From Massilia violaceinigra (GTDB lineage: Bacteria > Pseudomonadota > Gammaproteobacteria > Burkholderiales > Burkholderiaceae_D): DNA of 64,000 bases. Position 1 is the first letter of the stretch. Every line of letters starts with the position of its first letter. The stretch spans positions 4,216,001 through 4,280,000 of the forward strand of contig NZ_CP024608.1 of NCBI RefSeq assembly GCF_002752675.1, in the 5' to 3' direction. The translations under genes and the position numbers were made by a program. Below the pieces are notes generated by a model. The model made no database searches and was not told where the DNA came from. It was given only the letters and a program-made list of their open reading frames with translations. This document shows, piece by piece, positions 24,669 to 37,000 of the stretch.

Positions 24669-27600
24669 CTCTTTGCTGGAGAACCGTTTGGCCCATACGT
24701 GCCCTGACCGGACGACGCGGGACGCGGTGCCGGTGGCGGGGCGCTGGGTGCATGAGCAGATCGAGCTCCAGGCCGAAAAGGCCCCTGGCCGTGTCGCCGT
24801 TTCTTTCGGCGATCAAGTGCTTACCTACGGCGAGCTCAATGCGCGCAGCACCCGGCTGGCATCGCAGCTGCGTACGCTGGGTGTGAAGAAAAATGACCTC
24901 GTGGTCGTGCTGGCCGAGCGCTCGCTCGATATGGTGGTGGGCTTGCTCGGCGTGCTGAAGGCGGGCGCGGCCTATGTGCCGCTGGATCCCTCGCATCCTG
25001 CGGACAGGCTCGCATACGTGGTGCAGGACAGTGGCGCGCGCGTTCTTCTAACGCAGACAGCGTTGCGCAAACAGGCGCAGTCGCTTCTGGGTATGCCGAG
25101 TGACCCGGAACAGGCCGCCTCGGTGATGCTGATCGACGGCCCGATAGCGGCGTTGCACGAACCAGTGGAACCGGTGGCGATCGGCGGGGAAGACCTCGCT
25201 TACGTGATCTACACCTCTGGCAGCACGGGACGGCCCAAGGGCGTGATGGTTCCGCATCGAGCCCTGGCGAACTTCCTCCATTCCATAGCGCGCCGGCCCG
25301 GCTTCGATTCGAATGACGTGCTGCTGGCGGTGACGACGATCAGCTTCGACATCGCTGGCCTGGAGTTGTGGCTGCCGTTAGCGCAGGGCGCACGCTGCCA
25401 CCTGGTCGCCCGAGCGACCGTACGTGATGCCGAACAGCTGATGCGCTGTATCGAACAAGTCAGGCCGACGGTCATGCAGGCGACGCCGGCATTATGGACC
25501 ATGCTGTTCCTGGTTGGCTGGCGCAATGCCGAACGTTTGCGTGCATTGTGCGGCGGCGAGGCCATGCCGACATCGTTGAAGCAACACTTCGTCGAGACCG
25601 ACACCCAGGCCTGGAACATGTACGGCCCTACCGAGACGACCATCTGGTCGACGGTTGCGCAAGTGCGCGCGGATCAGCCTGTATTCCTTGGCGATCCGAT
25701 AGCCGAGACGAAGCTGCTCGTGCTCGACGAGCAGCTTCGCCCGGTGGCCGAGGGTAGCGAGGGCGAGCTGTGCATCGCTGGCGCCGGTGTAGCGCGAGGT
25801 TACTGGAACCGTCCGGAACTCACCGTGCAGAAGTTCATCGAGCACCCACTGGTCCCCGATGGCCGCGTGTATCGCACCGGCGACCGCGTGCGTCTGGGGC
25901 CAGGTAGTGCGTTGGAGTACATCGGGCGGATCGACTTTCAAGTCAAGATCAGGGGATACCGGGTGGAGCCGGGAGAGGTCGAAGCACTGCTGAAGCAACA
26001 CCCGGCTGTACGCGATGCGGTCGTGGTGGCACAGGGCGAGGGCGCCGAGAACAAGCGCCTGGTTGCCTTTGTCATCGCGTTCGAGCAGGTGTTGCATCGC
26101 CAGACGGAAGGTAGCGTGCTGGACAGCATCCGGCGCTACATGCAGGAAAAGGCTCCTGATTACATGTGGCCGGCCGCCGTCGTTCTCGTCGATCACTTCC
26201 CCTTAACGGCCAACGGCAAGATCGATCGCCTGGCGTTTCCCGCGGTTGACTGCCAACTCTGGCAGGGACAGGACTTTGCACTGTCACAAACGCCGCAGGA
26301 ACAGATGCTGGTCGACGTTTGGGCCGAGCAGCTCGGCATGACCGGCATCGGCCGAAACGCTCACTTCTTCAATTTGGGCGGACATTCGCTGCAGATCGTC
26401 AATGTCATGCTGGCCTTGCGGCGGCGCGGGATCGAGGTCGATGTGCATACCTTGTATCAATATCCGATCTTGTCCCAACTGGCCTTGCAATTGCCTCAGC
26501 TTGAACGGCTGCCGCAGGTGGCCGGGGCGCCCTCCATGCAAAGCGGCGATCCCGAGACATCCTTGGCGGCACTCGACTCGGCGCAGCGTGCGGTCTTGGC
26601 GGCGGCAGTACCGGGAGGGCTAGCCAATATCAAGGAGGTCGGACCGCTGGGGGGGGCGATTCAACAGGGCATGCTCTACCATATGCTTGCCCATCCAGAA
26701 GGCGATCCCTATGTGCTATGGCAAGTCATCCGCTTCGAGCGGGAAGATGTGCTGCATGCCTATCTCGATGCGCTGCGGGCCACGATTGCCCGTCACGACG
26801 CGTTGCGTGTCGGTATTGTGCACCAGGGGCTGACACAAGCGCTGCAGGTGCTCTGGCGCGAAGCCGAACTGGCGGTCGAAGCATTGACCGGCCATGAGCC
26901 GCTGGCCGAGCTCAAGCGGCGCTGCCGTCCCGATCGGCAAGGCTTCGACCTTGCGGTGGCGCCTCTGCAGCGTTGCACGTATTGCCAGGACAGTGCGACC
27001 GGCCAATGGGTATTGCTACACCAGTTGCATCATCTGACTGTGGATCACGTTTCCCTCGAGCGCATGCAGCGCGAGATCGAGGACAGGCTGCTTGGGCGCG
27101 AACCGGCGCCGCTCTTGCCCGTGTCGCCGTTGCAGATTCTGGCCAGCCTCGAACGCGGCCAGGACTTGGCGGGGCACAAGGCATTCTTCGATGCCATGCT
27201 GGTGGATTATGAGCCGGTCCCGGCCCCGCTGGGCATGGCACGGCCGCTGACCGGGAACACCGTCGTGGTCGATGCATGGCGTTCGCTGGCGGTGGATCTC
27301 GGCAGCCGGATACGACAGCAGGCGCGAGGACATGGTGTCAGCGTCGCCGCCATTTTCCATCTGGCTTGGGCCAAGGTCGTCGCTTGCCTCGGCGGGCGCG
27401 ACGACGTGGTGTTCGGTACCGTGCTGGGGGGCCGCATGCAACTGGGCGAAGCCGCCCAGGAAGCGTTCGGTCTGTTCATCAATACCTTGCCGATCCGCCT
27501 GCGCATGGAGCAGCAATCGGTGCTCGAATGCTTGTGGCATACCCAAGACGCCCTGATGCAGCTGCTCAAGCACGAGCAGGCACCGCTGGCCTTGGCGCAG

Positions 27601-30600
27601 AAATCGGCGCAGCTGCCTGGCACGACGCCGCTGTTCACTACGCTGCTCAACTACCGCCACAGTAACATCAACCCCATGCCTTCGGCCGAGCCGTTCAAGG
27701 CCGACAAGCCGTCGGCCGTGGCTGGAATCGGCTACTCCGGCATCATCGAACGTACCACTTATCCGGTTGCCGTCAATGTCGACGACCTCGGCGACGGCTT
27801 CGCTTTCAATGCGCAGGTCGAGCAGGGCCAGGATCCCGAACGGATTTGCGATTATGTCGAGACGGCGCTGGAGGCCATCGTACGCGCCCTCGACACCGCG
27901 CCGAACAGCCGCGCCGGTCGTCTCATGGCGATGCCGATGGCTGAAAGGGAGCGCATCCTGCACCAGTGGAACCGGACGGATGCCGCCTTTCCCGACCAGG
28001 CTTGTCTCCATGAACTGATTGAAGCCCAGGTAAGGCGTACGCCGAATGCTGTCGCCGTCGAATTCGGCGGCAATTGCTTGACTTACGCCGAACTCAACCG
28101 CCAGGCCAACCGGCTGGCTCGCCATCTGGTGACCAGCTTCGGCGTCAAGCCGGATGCCGTCGTCGGCGTCTGCGCCGAACGCAGCCTGGAGATGGTCGTG
28201 GCCCTGCTGGCGGTATTGAAGGCCGGAGGCGCCTATGTGCCGCTGGACCCGCATTATCCCGACGAGCGGCTGTGCTACATGCTGCAAGACTCGGCGCCGA
28301 CCGCCGTCTTGTCGCATGCGGCGATCCCAGCGACTGTTGCCGCTCTGCTGGCCGGCTATGCTGCCAAAACCGGCGCCACCGTGGTCGATCTTGAAGCCAG
28401 CCGGTCGCACTGGTCGGATGTCGACGAGGACGATCTGCCAGTGTCGGAAACCGGCGTGACCGCTTCCAGCCTTGCCTATGTGATCTATACCTCAGGCTCG
28501 ACCGGCCGCCCGAAAGGGGTAATGAACGAGCATCGCGGCGTTGTCAACCGCTTGGTGTGGATGCAGAAAGCCTATCGGCTGACGGCAGACGACGCCGTGC
28601 TGCAGAAGACGCCGTTCAGCTTTGATGTGTCGGTCTGGGAGTTCTTCTGGCCGCTGATGTATGGCGCCCGACTCGTGGTGGCCAAGCCTGAAGGCCATAA
28701 GGACCCGCTCTACCTGAGCGGGCTGATCCAGACGTGCGGCATCACGACGATGCACTTCGTGCCGTCGATGCTGTCCGCCTTTCTCGACCACGCCGCGCCG
28801 CAAGCCGTTGACTGTTTGCGCCGGGTGTTCTGCAGTGGCGAGGCGTTGCCGGCTGCCAGCGTACGCCGCTTCCGCGAGCGCTTTCCCACGGTCGAATTGC
28901 ACAATCTGTACGGGCCGACAGAGGCGGCGATCGACGTCACCGCCTGGGATTGTCGCGAAGAAACCGCTCGCGGAGTTATTCCGATCGGGCGGCCGATCGA
29001 CAATATGCGTATCCACATACTCGATACCTACGGCCAACCCTGCCCGGTTGGCGTCGCGGGCGAGCTGCATATCGCCGGCGTCGGCGTGGCGCGCGGCTAT
29101 TTAGGCCAGCCCGGCCTGACAGCGGAGAAATTTATCGAGGATTCTTTTCACGCGCAAGGCAGCAGGATGTACCGCACCGGAGATATTGCCCGCTATCTTC
29201 CCGCTGGCGAAATTGAGTATGTAGGCCGTAATGACTTCCAGGTGAAGCTGCGCGGCTTCCGGATCGAGCTGGGCGAGATCGAGGCGGCGCTGTCGTCCCA
29301 CCCGGCCGTGAAGGAGTGTGTGGTGATGGTGCGCCAGGACGTCCCTGGAGATGCCCGGCTGGTGGCCTATCTCGTCGGGACCGCCACCGTTAGCGACGAA
29401 GCGTGCGCTCAGTCCCTGCGTGCGCACCTGCGGCGACGGCTGCCGGATTTCATGGCGTCGGCGAGCTTGGTATGGCTCGATGCCCTCCCACTGACCGCCA
29501 ACGGCAAGCTCGATCGCAAGGCTCTGCCGTCGCCGGCCGATGTCAGCATGCCTATCCCCGCCGGCCAGCCGCTGGCCGATGGCACGCAAACCCGTCTGGC
29601 CCGTATTTGGTCGGTCCTGCTCAATCAGGCCGCAATTGGCCCCCAGACCCACTTCTACGAAGCCGGCGGCCATTCCCTGCTGGCGGTGACGCTGATGGCG
29701 CGCATCCGAGAGCAATTCGGTCTCAGCTTGCCGCTGAGCGCGATCGTTGCTCATCTCGACCTCGCATCGCAGGCGGCGCTCATCGATGCTGAGCTCGCAC
29801 AGGGCTTGGCGTCCGCCGATTCGCCCGCACCCCTGCCGGCTGGCGGCCGGATTCGTGCGCTACCGGCACAGAAGGCTATCTATAAGGCAGTTCGGCTCAA
29901 CCCATCCGACCTGAGCAACAACAGCTTCATCGCGCTGGCCTTCGATGCCGAACCAGACCTGAAGGTCCTGCGCAACCTGTTGCAGACGGTATGTGCTCGC
30001 CATGAGGCTCTGAGCGCACGCTTCGTGCTCGAAAACGACGACCTGTACCTGCAGCCGTCGCCCCGTGTCATGTTCCGGCTGGAGAAGCGGCAGACACTGG
30101 GTTCGCTCGAAGACGATCTGCGCGACTTTATGCGGCCGTTTTCGCTTGAAGACGGCATGAACGTGCGTGGCCGCTGGGTGACGGACGGGCCGAAACCCGT
30201 GCTGCTGCTGGATTTCTCCCACGCTGTTATTGATGGGGTGGGTTTGGCGCGCCTCATGGACGAACTGGCAGCCGGCAGCGACGACGCCCCGCTCAACACC
30301 AGCCTCGCTGTCTATTCCGAAGCATTCCACGGCGCCGAGTTTGCTGCCCTGCGCAATGATCACGCCGAGTACTGGCATCACCGGTTGCGGGGCTGGCTCC
30401 CGGCGCCGCAACCGGACACCGCTGCGGTTCAAACCCGCAGTTGGCAATTTGCCGTCGGCGCCGCGCAAAAGTCGCAGATCGAGGCACTGGCTGCGCAGCT
30501 CAGAATCAGCCTGCCCGAGTTCTTTATGGCGGTATTTCTCGGTCTCAAAGCCCAGCTGGAACGGCAACCCGATCAGCTCGTCTCGATGATCTTCCATGGC

Positions 30601-31065
30601 CGCGATCAGCTGGCACAGCAGGCGGTGATCGCGCCGCTGATGACCGTCCTGCCCGTACGGCTTGGGTTGCCCGCGGCAATGCTGAGTGCCGCCAGTCTGT
30701 GCGAAGTCAGCGCGGCAGTGCGTGCCGCGTGCCGGCATTACCTTTTCGAGGCCGACATGCTGGCCACCCGCTGGCCGGAATTGACGAGGCAGGCGCTGTT
30801 CGCGCCGGCTTTCTTCGGCTATTTCAAGCGCGAGGGCTTTACCGGCCGTATCGCCGGCCAGCCGTGCCTGCAACTCGAGACCCCGCTTATCGCCGGCGGC
30901 CAAGCGCACTGGAACCTCACTTGCGAGATCGCCGAGCATGCAACCGGCTTCGATGTACGGCTCGAAGCGCTTGCCTATCGCGCCGTGGATAGCACGGCCG
31001 ATTGGGAGGCGCTGTTCAGGTCGCTACTCGAAGGCGCATTGACGGCAGAGCTCCCACAATCCTAG
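24658..31065 (+). CDS. Bimodular NRPS A(Gly)-T-C-A(Ser)-T-C
   Basis: A 2135-residue synthetase that begins with A and ends with C. A1 has YTSGSTGRPKG near 184 and pocket D-I-L-Q-L-G-M-I-W-K, resembling the Gly code DILQLGLIWK. T1 has LGGHSL near 575. C1 has HHLTVDHVSL near 791. A2 has its P-loop near 1277 and pocket D-V-W-H-F-S-L-I-D-K, a clear Ser code. T2 has AGGHSL near 1669. The last C has SHAVIDG near 1855, with Ser replacing the first His. The missing N-terminal C is supplied by the terminal C of the PKS at 37468, and its own terminal C can feed the A domain at 31082. The gene order is thus not the reaction order. Confidence 0.88.
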   Translation: MRIDSLLENRLAHTCPDRTTRDAVPVAGRWVHEQIELQAEKAPGRVAVSFGDQVLTYGELNARSTRLASQLRTLGVKKNDLVVVLAERSLDMVVGLLGVLKAGAAYVPLDPSHPADRLAYVVQDSGARVLLTQTALRKQAQSLLGMPSDPEQAASVMLIDGPIAALHEPVEPVAIGGEDLAYVIYTSGSTGRPKGVMVPHRALANFLHSIARRPGFDSNDVLLAVTTISFDIAGLELWLPLAQGARCHLVARATVRDAEQLMRCIEQVRPTVMQATPALWTMLFLVGWRNAERLRALCGGEAMPTSLKQHFVETDTQAWNMYGPTETTIWSTVAQVRADQPVFLGDPIAETKLLVLDEQLRPVAEGSEGELCIAGAGVARGYWNRPELTVQKFIEHPLVPDGRVYRTGDRVRLGPGSALEYIGRIDFQVKIRGYRVEPGEVEALLKQHPAVRDAVVVAQGEGAENKRLVAFVIAFEQVLHRQTEGSVLDSIRRYMQEKAPDYMWPAAVVLVDHFPLTANGKIDRLAFPAVDCQLWQGQDFALSQTPQEQMLVDVWAEQLGMTGIGRNAHFFNLGGHSLQIVNVMLALRRRGIEVDVHTLYQYPILSQLALQLPQLERLPQVAGAPSMQSGDPETSLAALDSAQRAVLAAAVPGGLANIKEVGPLGGAIQQGMLYHMLAHPEGDPYVLWQVIRFEREDVLHAYLDALRATIARHDALRVGIVHQGLTQALQVLWREAELAVEALTGHEPLAELKRRCRPDRQGFDLAVAPLQRCTYCQDSATGQWVLLHQLHHLTVDHVSLERMQREIEDRLLGREPAPLLPVSPLQILASLERGQDLAGHKAFFDAMLVDYEPVPAPLGMARPLTGNTVVVDAWRSLAVDLGSRIRQQARGHGVSVAAIFHLAWAKVVACLGGRDDVVFGTVLGGRMQLGEAAQEAFGLFINTLPIRLRMEQQSVLECLWHTQDALMQLLKHEQAPLALAQKSAQLPGTTPLFTTLLNYRHSNINPMPSAEPFKADKPSAVAGIGYSGIIERTTYPVAVNVDDLGDGFAFNAQVEQGQDPERICDYVETALEAIVRALDTAPNSRAGRLMAMPMAERERILHQWNRTDAAFPDQACLHELIEAQVRRTPNAVAVEFGGNCLTYAELNRQANRLARHLVTSFGVKPDAVVGVCAERSLEMVVALLAVLKAGGAYVPLDPHYPDERLCYMLQDSAPTAVLSHAAIPATVAALLAGYAAKTGATVVDLEASRSHWSDVDEDDLPVSETGVTASSLAYVIYTSGSTGRPKGVMNEHRGVVNRLVWMQKAYRLTADDAVLQKTPFSFDVSVWEFFWPLMYGARLVVAKPEGHKDPLYLSGLIQTCGITTMHFVPSMLSAFLDHAAPQAVDCLRRVFCSGEALPAASVRRFRERFPTVELHNLYGPTEAAIDVTAWDCREETARGVIPIGRPIDNMRIHILDTYGQPCPVGVAGELHIAGVGVARGYLGQPGLTAEKFIEDSFHAQGSRMYRTGDIARYLPAGEIEYVGRNDFQVKLRGFRIELGEIEAALSSHPAVKECVVMVRQDVPGDARLVAYLVGTATVSDEACAQSLRAHLRRRLPDFMASASLVWLDALPLTANGKLDRKALPSPADVSMPIPAGQPLADGTQTRLARIWSVLLNQAAIGPQTHFYEAGGHSLLAVTLMARIREQFGLSLPLSAIVAHLDLASQAALIDAELAQGLASADSPAPLPAGGRIRALPAQKAIYKAVRLNPSDLSNNSFIALAFDAEPDLKVLRNLLQTVCARHEALSARFVLENDDLYLQPSPRVMFRLEKRQTLGSLEDDLRDFMRPFSLEDGMNVRGRWVTDGPKPVLLLDFSHAVIDGVGLARLMDELAAGSDDAPLNTSLAVYSEAFHGAEFAALRNDHAEYWHHRLRGWLPAPQPDTAAVQTRSWQFAVGAAQKSQIEALAAQLRISLPEFFMAVFLGLKAQLERQPDQLVSMIFHGRDQLAQQAVIAPLMTVLPVRLGLPAAMLSAASLCEVSAAVRAACRHYLFEADMLATRWPELTRQALFAPAFFGYFKREGFTGRIAGQPCLQLETPLIAGGQAHWNLTCEIAEHATGFDVRLEALAYRAVDSTADWEALFRSLLEGALTAELPQS

Positions 31066-31081
31066 GCAGAAAAACGCACAA

Positions 31082-34000
31082 ATGTTCATGAATGACCCTA
31101 TTGCTCTGAATGCAAGAAAACAGGCGCTGAAAGACTACGTTCGCCAGCAGTCGGCAGCCGAGTATCGCGGCTGCCCCTTCTTCACCGTCAGCCGCCAGCC
31201 GGCTGGACTGGAACAGCCGGCAAGCCTGGTGTTCGCGCTGCCGCCAGCGCTCAACACGCGGATCTTTACGTTGGCGGCGGCATCCGCCATGCACCGGCAG
31301 GCACTGTTCTCGGCTTGCCTTAAGTATTTGGCCTATTTGCACTGCCGGGAGACGGAGGGCGTGCTGGCCTGGGCGCTGAATGTGCCAAGGAACGAAGGCA
31401 CGCCGGCGGGGCAGCATTTGCTGCCCGCTCTTTGGCGCTTTGCCGAGACCGACTTGGCCCAGCCGGTCAAGTGCTTGTTCGGCGCCGAGCTGGCAGGCTG
31501 GAAGCAGGTGGCCGAGCTGACGGCCGACCTGCCGCCCGAGGCGGCGCAGGGAGAACTGTCGCCGTTATCCAAGGTGCTGGTCGCCTACTCCGAAACCGGT
31601 GACCCGTTCGATACAGTGGCGCCGACGGACTATCTGTTGGGTATTGGTATTCAGGCCAGGCCGGAAGGCACCAGCCTGCGGCTGCACTTTCCCGGCAAGC
31701 CGGTCGATGACGGACTGGCTGCTCTGCTGGCCGAGCGGTTCATGCTATTGCTGCAAAGCATGGTGTTCGAGCCCGGCGCTGCCCTGCGTTCGATGCCGTG
31801 GTTACCCGAGCTCGAGCAGCAGCGGATCGCAGCCTTGTCCGCTCCAGTGCCGGCCGGGCCTCTGCCGTTCCAGAATGTGGCGCAAGCCATTGCCGCGTCG
31901 TTGCGCGACAGACCCGCAAGGCCGTTCCTGGAGTGTGGTGAGCACGCTGTCACCTTTGCCGACCTCGCACACTACACTAACCGCCTGCTGAACGATTCTG
32001 CCTGGCCACAATGGGCCGACATGGGCCATTGCGTGCTGATCGTGGGCCTCAAGGGGGTGGAAACCACGCTAGCGGCCCTTGCTTGCATGCGCATAGGCAA
32101 ACCATTCTGCCTGCAAGCGCACAACCAGCCCGAATCCCAACTCGACAGTGTGATGGCCTTGCACCAGACCAGGGTGGTCTTGCTGGAAGCGGACTGCCGT
32201 GACATGGCTGGCTTCTTTCAGGCCCGCGATTGCCAGGTAATCGTGTTGCCGAGGTATGACACATGCCTGCCAACCGAGGTACCGACGGCGCCGGCAGCCT
32301 GGCTGGAAAGCGGCGAAGCGTCCAAGCCCGATGACACCTTGTGCGTGGTAATGACATCGGGCAGTGAAGGCAAGCCCAAGGGTTGCATCGCCAGTCATCG
32401 TGCCCTGCTCAACCTGGCACAGGAAAAGCGTGCACTGTACGGTTCCGCCAGATCACGCGTCGCCTCGATGGCGAACCATGCTTTCGATTACTTTGTGCTG
32501 GAGTGTGTCGAGGCGATGATGCTCGACATTACACTGGTCCTGGTGCCGGAAGAAGCCCGCATCGATGCGCTCAAGTGTGTCCATTTCTTGAGCGAACACC
32601 AGATCGACCAGGTGTTTGTCACCACGGTGCTGGCCGAGGACATCATGGCGCAAGGCGACATTCTCAGCTTGAAGCAGCTGTTTTTCGGTGGCGAAAGTCT
32701 ACGCAGCTTTCAGAAGCACAACTATCAACTGTTCCATGTGTATGGCCCCAGCGAGACCGGCGTGCTCACCACGTGGGCGCCGATTTACCACAACGGGCAG
32801 CGCATTAGCATCGGCAAGCCCTTCGGCGGCTATCAGTGCGCAGTGGTATTTTCTGGCACGGTCGAGCTTTGCCCCATCGGTGTGGCTGGAGAACTGCTGA
32901 TCGGCGGAGTAGGGGTGGGTCTGGGTTATTTCAACCGACCAGACCTGACTGCAAAGGCGTTCATCGAACTCGACAACGGCAGTTTGCAAGGCCGCTTTTA
33001 TCGCAGCGGCGATATCTGCTCCTGGAATGTCGACAGCGAGCTGGAAATCCAGGGGCGACGCGACCGGCAGCTGAAAGTGAACGGCTTTCGAGTCGAGCTC
33101 GACACTATCGAGAAGTGCCTGCGGGAGCTGCCCGGCATCGCCCAGGCCGCGGTGATCGGTCTGACCGACCAGCGCGGCCATGCCATTCTCGGCGCGCTCG
33201 TCGCCGCCGATGACGCCAGCCTGACCGAACAGGCCGTGCGGGATGCCTTGGTCAGCCGGATGCCAACCTATATGGTGCCCGGCCGGATCGCGCTGGTGGC
33301 TGCACTGCCGCTGACGCGCAACGGCAAGCTCGATCGCCGGCAGTTCAAGACCCTGCTCGATGACACAGTCGCCAGTGAGGTCGTGCCGCCGCAAGGCGCC
33401 ACCCAACATTGGCTGGCGGCTTGCTGGGCACGTCACCTGGAACTCGATGCTGCAACCGTATCGGTGGACAGAAGCTTCTTTGCGCTAGGCGGGCACTCGT
33501 TGCGCGCGGCGCGCATGCTGGCCGACCTGCGGCAGGCATTGGGGGCGGAAGTGTCTTTACTGGAATTTTTCCGCCATGACAACATCGCGGGCCTGGCGCA
33601 ACTGGTCGATTCCAGACTGGCTGATCCAGCCAGCGCCCACATTCTCAGCTTTCAGAGCCTGTTGACAACCCTGCCTGCAACCTCGCCAGCCCGAGGCCCG
33701 TTGTCGGCGCAGGAAGCGCGCTTGTATGCGCAGTACCGGCTATACCCGGAATCGCGGGCGTATCTGCTGGAGATGGACATTCCGTTGCCGGCCGGGGTGA
33801 CGGACGAATCGGTGACGCGGGCATTGGAAGCGCTGCTGTCACGCCACGACATTTTACGCACCCGTTATCGGGTTGATCACGACGGCGACCCGTATGCAGA
33901 AGTGCTGCCATCCGTGCCGGTCGGGCAGGTGCTGCTGGCCCGTGATGACTGGCAGCGGCTGCGGACACGCGCCTTCATGCTGGAGCAAGGCCCATTGCTC

Positions 34001-37000
34001 AGGGCCTATTTTGAGGGCGATCCGGCCGACCGCTGCCTGCGACTGCAGATCCACCACATCCTGGTCGACGAACCGGCAACGGTTACCCTGCGCGATGAGT
34101 TCGAACGGCTGTTACGCCAGGAGCCTTTGCCGCCCGTCGACCGCGGCTACCGCCACTATGCCGCTGCCTTGGCTGAAGCCCGCCGGCTACCGCTGTGGAC
34201 CTCGGCCCAGGCGTTCTGGATGGCGTATCTGGAAGGATTGGAGTTCGATCCTTTCGGACATGGCGCCGTGGAAGCCGGTGGCACCATGGCCAGTATCGAT
34301 TGGCAGCTCACGTCCGACGAACTTGCCGGCGCTACACGGCTGTGTGCCATGCTGAACCTGTCTCCGGCGGTCTTCTTCCTGGCGCTGTGGGGCCTGGTCG
34401 TGGCGCGCGAAGGGAGCAGCGATGCATTCTCCGTCTCGGTCGCCAACGCCCACGGCGCCCGGCAGGGGCTCGATACGATTGGCATGTTTGTTTCTCTTGT
34501 GCCCTGCGCCTTCCGCTTGGGCCAGAATGGACAAACCTTCGACGAGTATGTCCGACAACTGGCCGATGACCAATGGGCGGTGATGGACAAGCTGTTCTTT
34601 CCGGTCGAGGAAGTGTTTCTCCTGCTGGAGCGCGATCCTCGGCGCTTCGGCAACAATCCATTGCTCAATATCGCCTACTCCTATCTGGAGTCACGCAATG
34701 TAGAAACAGCCGGCCAGCCTATGGGTGGAGTCGAGGCCCAGGGACCGCTGAGCCTGGCGGTCAACCAGGGCAAGCACGCTTGTGGGTTGGCTCTGGAATA
34801 CCAGTGCGCCGCCTTCTCCGCGGCGCAGATCGACGCGATCGCCGCCAGTTACCGCGCTCTGCTGCAGCATGTGCTGGCCCAGCCTCCGGCAAACTGGCGT
34901 GTCGACACCTGGCTGGGCGCGGGTCAAGCATGGCAACCAGCGCAGCGGCAGGCATCCTATAGCCAGATCGACGCCATCTTGCGCCAGAACTTCCTCACCC
35001 TCGGCAACCAGCCGGCCGTGATCGACGACGCAGGTGAAGTGACTTGGCATGAATTTGCCGCCCTGACGGCGGCATATGCCCGACGCCTGAACACCCACGC
35101 CATCCGTCGCGCCCTGATCATGGGGCCAACGGGACGGCAAATGCAGGCCTTCCTGGCGGCTTGCTTCTTGACCAGGACCACCTATCTGGCCCTGGAAAGC
35201 GGCACTCCCGAAGCCCGGGTGGATGAAGTGCTGCGCCATGCCGGACCGGATCTCGTGATCGATACGTGCCGCGAGACCATCACGCCCGACCCACTGGACT
35301 GGCAGGCTTTCGCCAGCGTCAAGCGTTCCGACGACAACCCGATCGCCTGGATCTTGTACAGTTCAGGCACTACCGGCAAGCCCAAGGGCATTTGCGTTGC
35401 CGCAAAAACAGTGGCCCAGTACGTGAACTCGCTGACCGAGCGGCTGCAGTTGCAAACCGGGCTGCGGGTCACCCAGCAGTTCTCGCCCAGCTTCGATGGT
35501 TATCTTGAAGAAGTCCTGCTGGCCTGGGCCCTAAAGGGTACCAGCCTGGTGGCCGATCGCTATAGTCTGCTGGACGAGCGCAAGGCCCGGGCGTTCTTGA
35601 CGAGCCGCCGTCCCGACGTCATCTCGGCGGCGCCGGCGCTGCTGGCAGCGTGGAACCGCATGCCGAACCTGGAGCCCCTGCCCAAGGTCTGCATCAGCGG
35701 CGGCGACTTCCTGGCCCCCGGCGACATCGGCCAACTGCGCCAGCACATGCAGATCTGGAACAGCTACGGCCCGACCGAAACCTGCATTGCGGCATCGATG
35801 GTCGACTGCAGCCAGGCCGCAGCCGGAACGGTCCTGCCGATCGGCTCGCCGTTCGCGCATGTGGCCTTCTCCGTGGTCAGCCCCGAAGGCCGCCGGCTCC
35901 GTCCCGGGCAATGGGGCGAGCTGCTGATCTACGGCGACTTTGCCCAACACAACTATCTGGATGACCCCGGACAGACGGCTGCCAGGTTTGGTCAGGACGA
36001 GAACGGGCCATTTTTCCGCACCGGCGACATGGCAATGGCCGGCAGGGACGGCCTGTTCTACCTCAAAGGCCGAATGGACGACAGCTGCAAGGTACGCGGC
36101 AACTTTATCGGCCTGGGAGAGCTGGAAGGCAAGGCCGGGCAGTATCCGGGCGTGATGGCGGCCGGTGCTGCCGTGGCCTGGGCCGGAACGGCGGAAGCTT
36201 GTCTTGTATTGGCGCTAGAAGGCGAGGCAGGCAATCTGGCCGGGTTGCAACAGCACCTGGCCCGCTATTACACCCGCTCACACCTGCCGTCGGCGGTCTT
36301 CCCGGTGGAACGGCTGCCGCGTACCGATACCGGAAAGCTGGACCGGCCAGGGGTCGTGGCGCTGTTTCACGCTTGGCGCGAACGCGCCCGCCCGGCCGTA
36401 GAGGAAGAATCGCTGGGTGAGGACCTGCGGACCTTGATTGCCTGTTGGCGGCAGTGCCTGGATTATCAAGGACCACTGACGGAAGATTCCGACTTTTTCC
36501 TGGTCTCCGGCTCCTCGTTGAGCGCTGTCCGGCTGGCCAGACACATTGAAATTCGCTTCGACGTTGCGTTCAGTCCGGTCGATGTGTTCCGCAACTCCAC
36601 CGTCGGCGGACAGTGGACGCTGATCGAGGCGCGCCTTCGCATGTCCGGAACCCCTCCTGGCCCAGTGGTCGAGGAGCGCTTCCTGAGTGCTGACCAGCCC
36701 GCCACGCCGAAGCTGGTCTTGCTACCGCCGGCGATGGGGAGCTTGCAGGAGCTGCAAGCCCTGGCCGAGCGCTGGTCGGGCAGGGTAACGACATCGGCGC
36801 TGACATTGGCGCCGGAAGCTGCGGCCGGGCTGTCGGCGCCGGAGCTGGAAGCGGCGCTGCTGGAGGCCTTGCAGCGCATCCTGACTGCCGATGACGACCG
36901 TCCTCTATGGCTTGGCGGCTATTCGCTTGGCGCAGAGATGCTGGCGGCCTTGCTGGAGCGGCATCCTTCGCTGTCCAAAGGCGTGGACCGGCTCATTTTT

